Shown here one piece after another: positions 53,572-58,286 of a stretch of DNA of 58,286 nucleotides. The number at the start of each line of letters is the position of its first letter. The stretch's first letter is position 1. The stretch is from positions 1 to 58,286 of the forward strand of contig DHVB01000068.1 in NCBI GenBank assembly GCA_002412425.1, written 5' to 3'. The notes beneath the pieces are model-generated. The model had not been told where the DNA came from. It did not search any database and saw only the letters and a program-made list of their open reading frames with translations. The stretch is from Bacteroidales bacterium UBA5219. GTDB lineage: Bacteria; Bacteroidota; Bacteroidia; Bacteroidales; ML635J-15. Both the position numbers and the translations under genes were made by a program.

Positions 53572-55053
53572 TTAAGTCTTTTTTGATTTTCTTTTGAATT
53601 TGCTTTTTAAATTTGAATAAAATTGTGTGCTAACTCTCATAGAATCGTTAGCAGCCTTGTATATTAAGAATCCCGCTAAGGGGATAAGAACATAGGTGCT
53701 CATCCACATTCCTATTGAAGGTTCAAAAACAGCTTCTCGCGTTGTTTTTTCAAAAGTGATAGAAATAACATAGTAAATTAAAAATAAAAAAACTGATATA
53801 ATAACCGGTAATCCGAAACCACCTTTACGAATTATTGCTCCGAGAGGTGCGCCTACTAAGTAAAATAAAACACATGCAATAGCTAAAACATATTTTCTAT
53901 GCCACTCTATTCTATGACGTGCTATGTAACGGTTGCTGTAATTTAGTTCGTCTCTAGTTAGTTCTACATATAGTTTAGCTGAGCTAGCATAATTTAGAGC
54001 AAAATCTATAACTTTATTTTTTTGAGCTGAGTTTAAATTTTTATAAATTGAATCAACATGAATATTTTGTTGCTCTTCTACATTGAGTTCATCAACTTGT
54101 CTGCTAGCAATTTGTTTTTCTTCTTCACTTTGATTTAGCCATTCGTGTTTGCCTTTAAATAATGAATATTCTACTATATTGAACCATATAGCATTTTTTC
54201 TTTCAAACATAGTTTTTTTCAAAGAGTCTATAGAAAAAACAAGCTGTTTGTTATTTAGCATATCGAAACTATTTTTGAACAAGTCCTCATTGGCTTGGTC
54301 CATGCCTAGTGCATCTAGTTCAATATAAGCTGTTTGTGTTTTAAAACTAGCACTTTGGTGTGGATATTTTTTGCTTGATTTGTCTTTATCAAAATCTAAA
54401 TCTTCGTATCTATATCCGTCTTGTAAAGTTAAAATTAGAAATTTTTTATCTTTGGTAATGTGTATGTTTCCGTGTTGTGCTGTTGTAATACTACTTGAAT
54501 TTTTTTTGTTTCTGTGGTCATATACAAGAATGTCTTCTAAATCATTGCTTTTTCTTTGTTTTCGCTCAACTTTAATGCAAAAATCATTTACAGGTTCAGT
54601 AAAAATTCCACTTTGAAGATTTATTTCTGGTCTCTGTTGTTGAATATTATAGAGCAAGGTTCGCATTTTTAAATTAGTGTAGGGGAGTAGGTTGTTAGAA
54701 AAATAAAATGCGGAAATACTTATTATTAAATTTAAGACAAAAAGTGGATACATTATTCTGTATAAAGATATTCCACCAGACTTCATCGCAAATAGTTCGT
54801 TTTTTTCTCCAAGATTTCCGAAAGTCATTATGGTTGCTAAAAGAATAGAAAGAGGAAGTGCTAAAGGAATTAATGTTAATGATGCGTAAAATAAAAGTTC
54901 TGCAATAACCTGCCATTCTAAACCTTTTCCGACTAAATCGTCAATGTATTTCCATAAAAACTGAAGAAGTAATATGAATACACAAATTAGAAAAATAGCC
55001 AACCATGGACCTAAAAAAGATTTGATAATATATTTATGTAATTTTTTAAGCAT
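53572..55053 (-). CDS. LptF/LptG-family permease (YjgP/YjgQ)
   Basis: Inner-membrane component of the lipopolysaccharide exporter. It begins LHKYIIKSFLGPWLAIFLIC (the family start), with three N-terminal helices to about 115 and a periplasmic beta-jellyroll region expanded by a charged linker (about 130-375). Three C-terminal helices follow (RKYVLAIACVLFYLVGAPLG, then two more). At 493 residues it is longer than the E. coli proteins of about 360, as is common in Bacteroidota. Whether it is F or G cannot be told. Confidence 0.92.
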   Translation of the reverse strand: MLKKLHKYIIKSFLGPWLAIFLICVFILLLQFLWKYIDDLVGKGLEWQVIAELLFYASLTLIPLALPLSILLATIMTFGNLGEKNELFAMKSGGISLYRIMYPLFVLNLIISISAFYFSNNLLPYTNLKMRTLLYNIQQQRPEINLQSGIFTEPVNDFCIKVERKQRKSNDLEDILVYDHRNKKNSSSITTAQHGNIHITKDKKFLILTLQDGYRYEDLDFDKDKSSKKYPHQSASFKTQTAYIELDALGMDQANEDLFKNSFDMLNNKQLVFSIDSLKKTMFERKNAIWFNIVEYSLFKGKHEWLNQSEEEKQIASRQVDELNVEEQQNIHVDSIYKNLNSAQKNKVIDFALNYASSAKLYVELTRDELNYSNRYIARHRIEWHRKYVLAIACVLFYLVGAPLGAIIRKGGFGLPVIISVFLFLIYYVISITFEKTTREAVFEPSIGMWMSTYVLIPLAGFLIYKAANDSMRVSTQFYSNLKSKFKRKSKKT

Positions 55054-55100
55054 GTCTAAAATTTAAACCATGCAAAAATAAAAAACAAATTTTAAAAGTC

Positions 55101-55475
55101 CTATGCTCCTATGAGATATTTAAGATTATTTATTTGAGTTTCCCAAAGTTCAATAACTTCTTCACGTTCATCATTTATAGCAAAATCAGTAACAATAAGG
55201 GAAACCTCATTTGTTAACTCATGGTTTTGAATTTTAAATTCAAAATAAACTTCTTCATTTTCGCAATCTGTCCACCTAAAACGGATATAGTCTAAATCTT
55301 TGATACCTAGTAGTTCTGCTGTCTCTTCAACACCTTCCCAAACAAAAGTATAAATATTGTCATTTATAAAAACCTCGTCAGCAAACCATTCAGACAAACC
55401 AGTTTCGGTTGATAATCTATCAAATAATATTCTTGGCGAAGAGTTAAGAATATATTCAATTTCGATTCTTGTCAT
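55101..55475 (-). CDS. START/SRPBCC-fold protein
   Basis: The 124-residue protein begins RIEIEYILNSSPRILFDRL and continues TGLSEWFADEV, the typical START-like/AHSA1 opening, then alternating beta strands and a long C-terminal helix (WETQINNLKYLIG). Such proteins bind small hydrophobic ligands or act as small chaperones. No ligand can be inferred. It precedes the LptF/LptG gene by 47 bases on the same strand. Confidence 0.8.
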   Translation of the reverse strand: MTRIEIEYILNSSPRILFDRLSTETGLSEWFADEVFINDNIYTFVWEGVEETAELLGIKDLDYIRFRWTDCENEEVYFEFKIQNHELTNEVSLIVTDFAINDEREEVIELWETQINNLKYLIGA

Positions 55476-55514
55476 AATGTATAGCTTTTTATGTTTTACA
55501 TTTGTGTTGTAAAA

Positions 55515-57425
55515 TTAGTTCTTCAATATCTTGTAAGTTAGAGTTTTATCAACTGGGTAAGTAATTCTAATAAAATAAATTCCAGAGGCTAATTCGCTAG
55601 TATCTATAATGGTTTTTGTGTTTGCTAGATTTCCGCTCATTGCTTGTCGTCCAAACATATCATAAATTATAAAATTTAATTGATTTATTACTTCTTTTTC
55701 GGAGTCTATTGTTATGGTTTCGCCTGCTGGAATAGGATAAATATTAAAAGAAAAATCAGTATTATCATTGTTGTTTTCTTCTTCCTCTTCTTCTTCTTCT
55801 TCTTCGTTTATTTCAAGTTCTTTTACATGAAGTTGTAAGTTTACTATGCTGTCGCAGCCATGTTCGCTAATAAATGTTTCTTCAAATTCAAAATCTCCTA
55901 TTTCTGTAAAAACATCTAAATTAAATCCATTTAGCTTATAGTTTTCTCCTTTATTTATAGTGTCCTTAATAGTCGTGTGGTAATTTGGATAAACACTTAA
56001 ATTTAAAACTACTAAGCTATCACAATTATTTTGAGCAACATAAAACAAAGTGTCAACTCCTGCATGATTCATATTAAAACCATGTTCGGTATATGTTTCG
56101 CCTTCACAAATTTTTGCGTTTATATTAGTTTGATAAAAACTTCCTATTGTAAGGTTTAAAGTAATTGTGCTATCACACCCAGCAATTGAAGATAAACTGT
56201 GCTGATAAATTCCTTCTTCGCTTAATGTTTGTCCAAAGAAATCATAAGTCGCATTTTCGCAAATCATCATATCAATTTCTGTGTTGTATGTTGGATTAAC
56301 TTTTAGGCTTAAATTTATTATACTATCGCAAGTTTCAGATTGGAATACTATTTTTGTGTGATTAAAAGTTCCAGCAGTGTTTTGAACAGGAAGCTCGAAA
56401 CCATAGTTTGAATAAGCATTACCTACACATATTTCATCTGAAATATAACTTGTTGTGCTATAATAAAAATGAATTTTATAAATCGAGGTTTTATTCCCAT
56501 TATTAACTGTGATTTTAGCAAGATTTGTATTGTTGGCTTGTTCTATTGTAATGTTTGCATTAGGGCTAGAAGCAGTTGCAGATACGATATTAGAAGAACC
56601 ACATTCTGCATCTATGTAATAGTCATAAATGTTTGGCGAAAAGTTAGGTATTGGGGTGCCATTTACCAAAATATTTGAGACTGTAGAATTGTAAATAAAT
56701 TCTACATCATCTATATATAGAGCATCTAATTCAGAGCCTTGACCAGGTTCTTTGTTTGTTGTGAAAGTTAATAAAATGTATTTTGCATCATTTGATGGAA
56801 AATTGTAATCAAAAGGAACAGAGTATCTTTTCCAGTTTTGGTCACCACGAGTAAAGAACTTTATTGATTTTGCAACCACATGACTTGCTGCGTTTGGGTC
56901 AGTGTCTTCAGGTTCACGATATGAATAGTTGTCATGAATTATTGCAATCATTTTTGCTTGTTGACTTTCTGAAGGACAAACGAATTTTGCCCAAAAGACA
57001 ATAGAATCGGGTTTAGCGCTCAAATCTTGTCTAAAATTTGAATCGTTTATTCTAGTAATATTATAGTTTTTTGAGCTTGTTGCAGTTGTACTTCCAATTC
57101 TAATTTGTCCTGTAGTAATGGTTCCATTTGCAATTACAGTATTTCCTAAAATAGAAATTTTTGTTGCATAAATTTTACAACTATAATTTCCAGCACTTCC
57201 AGGTCTAGTATCTGTTGATTTTGCATGTCGTGTTTCTGTGGCTGTAACACAACCAAGACTTAAGTCGCACTTTGCTGAAGGGAAAGCATTCCATGAACTT
57301 GGCTCGCTATCAGAACTACTGCCATCCCATTGCTCAAATCCACCGTTTGGTAGCTGATATGTTTGGGGGAATAATGCTAATGAGCAAAATACGCTCAAAA
57401 AAACAAAAAGTATAATTTTATTCAT
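55515..57425 (-). CDS. Secreted multidomain protein with type IX sorting domain
   Basis: Starts at 57425 with a signal peptide (MNKIILFVFLSVFCSLALFP); an upstream ATG at 57449 is less suitable. Residues about 22-250 form a carbohydrate-metabolism/PCMD-like beta domain (LPNGGFEQWDG, ALYIDDVEFIY). Four repeats of about 60-65 residues follow with the marks CDSIINLSLKV, CDSTITLNLTI, CDSLVVLNLSV and CDSIVNLQLHV, three preceded by ICEG/ICEN-like turns. A run of about ten Glu and an Asn-rich hinge lead to the type IX C-terminal sorting domain (YPIPAGETITI, YDMFGRQAMSG, ELASGIYFIRITY). Probably surface-anchored or released. Confidence 0.9.
   Translation of the reverse strand: MNKIILFVFLSVFCSLALFPQTYQLPNGGFEQWDGSSSDSEPSSWNAFPSAKCDLSLGCVTATETRHAKSTDTRPGSAGNYSCKIYATKISILGNTVIANGTITTGQIRIGSTTATSSKNYNITRINDSNFRQDLSAKPDSIVFWAKFVCPSESQQAKMIAIIHDNYSYREPEDTDPNAASHVVAKSIKFFTRGDQNWKRYSVPFDYNFPSNDAKYILLTFTTNKEPGQGSELDALYIDDVEFIYNSTVSNILVNGTPIPNFSPNIYDYYIDAECGSSNIVSATASSPNANITIEQANNTNLAKITVNNGNKTSIYKIHFYYSTTSYISDEICVGNAYSNYGFELPVQNTAGTFNHTKIVFQSETCDSIINLSLKVNPTYNTEIDMMICENATYDFFGQTLSEEGIYQHSLSSIAGCDSTITLNLTIGSFYQTNINAKICEGETYTEHGFNMNHAGVDTLFYVAQNNCDSLVVLNLSVYPNYHTTIKDTINKGENYKLNGFNLDVFTEIGDFEFEETFISEHGCDSIVNLQLHVKELEINEEEEEEEEEENNNDNTDFSFNIYPIPAGETITIDSEKEVINQLNFIIYDMFGRQAMSGNLANTKTIIDTSELASGIYFIRITYPVDKTLTYKILKN
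55777..55805. repeat. CTT/GAA triplet microsatellite in the type IX cargo gene
   Basis: A nearly pure TTC run (GAA on the coding strand, with one GAG) encodes the poly-Glu hinge ahead of the sorting domain. Length changes by whole triplets would vary the hinge without a frameshift. Confidence 0.8.
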
Positions 57426-57446
57426 AAGTTCAATCACATAAACATA

Positions 57447-57454
57447 CAAATATA
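57447..57454 (-). promoter_or_regulatory. -7 element of the type IX cargo gene
   Basis: Minus-strand TATATTTG, a perfect TAnnTTTG match, 22 bases ahead of the chosen ATG at 57425. It favours that start over the ATG at 57449, which would overlap the element. Confidence 0.45.
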
Positions 57455-57684
57455 TAACTTTATTTTTAAAATTAGTGTAAAAATGCTTTAATTTATTAAA
57501 AATTATTCACTTTAGAATGTTTATAAACAAAATTGAGACAAGTTGGCATGTTTTTATTTGTTGAATCGGACAAATTGACATTGTGAGGTATGTGCTTACT
57601 GAAAATATTTCCGAAATTTAGTAAAGGTATATTATTTGATTATTAAATAGTAGAAAATAAATTAAAATATTAACTTAAAATTAT

Positions 57685-57690
57685 GGAGGA
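57685..57690 (+). promoter_or_regulatory. Strong Shine-Dalgarno sequence of hsp20
   Basis: GGAGGA lies 6 bases ahead of the ATG at 57697. Nearly all other genes in the window lack such a site, so this one fixes the start and suggests strong translation. Confidence 0.7.
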
Positions 57691-57696
57691 AAAAAT

Positions 57697-58113
57697 ATGT
57701 TAGTAAGAAGAAACACAGGTGGTTACTTACCATCAATATTTGACGCTTTTTTTAATGAAGCAAGTGGTTTAGAAAGTTCAACAATTTTCACAAAACCGGA
57801 GTTTAATGTTTATGAAAACGAGAAAAATTTTGTAATCGAGGCAGCTGTTCCTGGAATGGACAAGAAAGATTTTAACATTGAAGTAAAAGACAATGTTTTA
57901 GAAATTTCATCAGAAAGAGAAGCTAAAGAAGAGAAAAAAGATGAAAAATATTTCTACAAAGGATTTTGCTACGGAAGTTTTAAGAAATCTTATAGCTTAC
58001 CAGAGAACATTGATAAAGACAAGATTAATGCAGGTTACGAAAATGGAATTTTAAAAATTACAATTCCTAAAGACGAACAAGCAAAGGTTTTAAAGCAAAT
58101 TAAAGTAGGCTAA
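57697..58113 (+). CDS. Hsp20 / alpha-crystallin small heat-shock protein
   Basis: ATP-independent holdase chaperone, 138 residues. The N-terminal arm (LPSIFDAFFNE) is followed by the alpha-crystallin domain at about 40-130 (FNVYENEKNFVIEAAVPGMD, NVLEISSEREAKEE). The conserved AGYENGILKITIPK ends the domain, and the tail is a short basic sequence rather than a clear IxI motif. It is a lone gene with a 270-base AT-rich upstream gap in which I see no CIRCE element or sigma-32-like promoter. Confidence 0.95.
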   Translation: MLVRRNTGGYLPSIFDAFFNEASGLESSTIFTKPEFNVYENEKNFVIEAAVPGMDKKDFNIEVKDNVLEISSEREAKEEKKDEKYFYKGFCYGSFKKSYSLPENIDKDKINAGYENGILKITIPKDEQAKVLKQIKVG

Positions 58114-58171
58114 TTTTAAATTATTAAAAAAAAGGCGGTGTCTCATAAGTGTCAAACTGCTGACCTGAGTT

Positions 58172-58286
58172 TATAAAGTTAAAAGTTCATAAAGTTTTTA
58201 AAGTCGGTTTTATAACAAAATGTGTCAACTATTTGGACGCGTCAGCCACTTTTAACTTTTAACTTTTAACTTTTAACTCAAGTGTA
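58172..58286. repeat. CTTTTAA-type repeat patch at the window end
   Basis: GTTAAAAGTTCATAAAGT (from 58178), GACGCGTCAGCC (58236-58247, also at 7014-7025) and four tandem TTTTAAC units (58250-58277) make up this patch. It belongs to the same dispersed family as 7014-7110 and 24457-24490 and runs to the window edge. Confidence 0.65.

Overview
The window is AT-rich DNA (roughly 70% A+T by eye) from a member of the Bacteroidota, most likely a Bacteroidales-type organism. The evidence is: Bacteroidota-style promoters (TTTG about 19-21 bases ahead of TAnnTTTG) before several genes; almost no Shine-Dalgarno sequences; a type IX secretion plug protein and a secreted protein with a type IX C-terminal sorting domain; a transketolase split into two genes; and lipopolysaccharide genes (kdsD, a gmhB-type phosphatase, an LptF/LptG permease). 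It reads as chromosome with accessory insertions.

Layout. 1-5.5 kb is an accessory cassette: a type III restriction-modification pair, with res ahead of mod, between two similar T/G-rich flanks and next to an imperfect palindrome. 5.7-8.7 kb holds a PfkB sugar/nucleoside kinase, tRNA-Asn with its terminator, a repeat patch and a sodium:solute symporter. 8.7-12.3 kb is a second defence patch: a Dam-like methylase overlapping an AlwI/N.BspD6I-family type IIS endonuclease, then a DUF4268 nuclease-like protein. 12.5-17.2 kb is one leftward run of six genes: transketolase N-half, a secreted VWA protein, transketolase C-half, an ECF sigma factor, a probable anti-sigma protein and a Spy-like periplasmic protein. 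17.3-24.5 kb carries a LolE-like permease, DUF1015, a glycosyltransferase, recQ and kdsD.

24.5-34 kb: a repeat-rich gap, a YjjG-type phosphatase, DUF6132 plus a tandem-thioredoxin lipoprotein, holA, a rhomboid protease, gmhB with a diverged class IV aminotransferase and a PAS histidine kinase, a lipoprotein and pepD. 34-41 kb: a stand-alone AAA ATPase, a four-helix membrane protein behind a long structured leader RNA, and a leftward run lipoprotein / glycosyltransferase / M48 protease / DHOD-like protein, followed by a universal stress protein. 41-46 kb: anmK next to an APH-like kinase fused to a RapZ C-terminal domain (a probable cell-wall-sugar recycling pair), a secreted TYPD-repeat protein, a secreted protein and the type IX plug protein. 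46.6-49 kb is a umuD-umuC-SRAP mutagenesis cassette. 49-57.4 kb has fmt, ribBA, two glycosyltransferases, an LptF/LptG permease, a START-like protein and a type IX cargo protein. The window closes with hsp20 and a repeat patch.

The items most worth following up are the kinase-RapZ fusion beside anmK, the TYPD-repeat protein, the leader RNA at about 35806-36013, the res-first type III cassette with matched flanks, and the single-methylase type IIS system. All functional calls rest on motif reading by eye; no database search was run.
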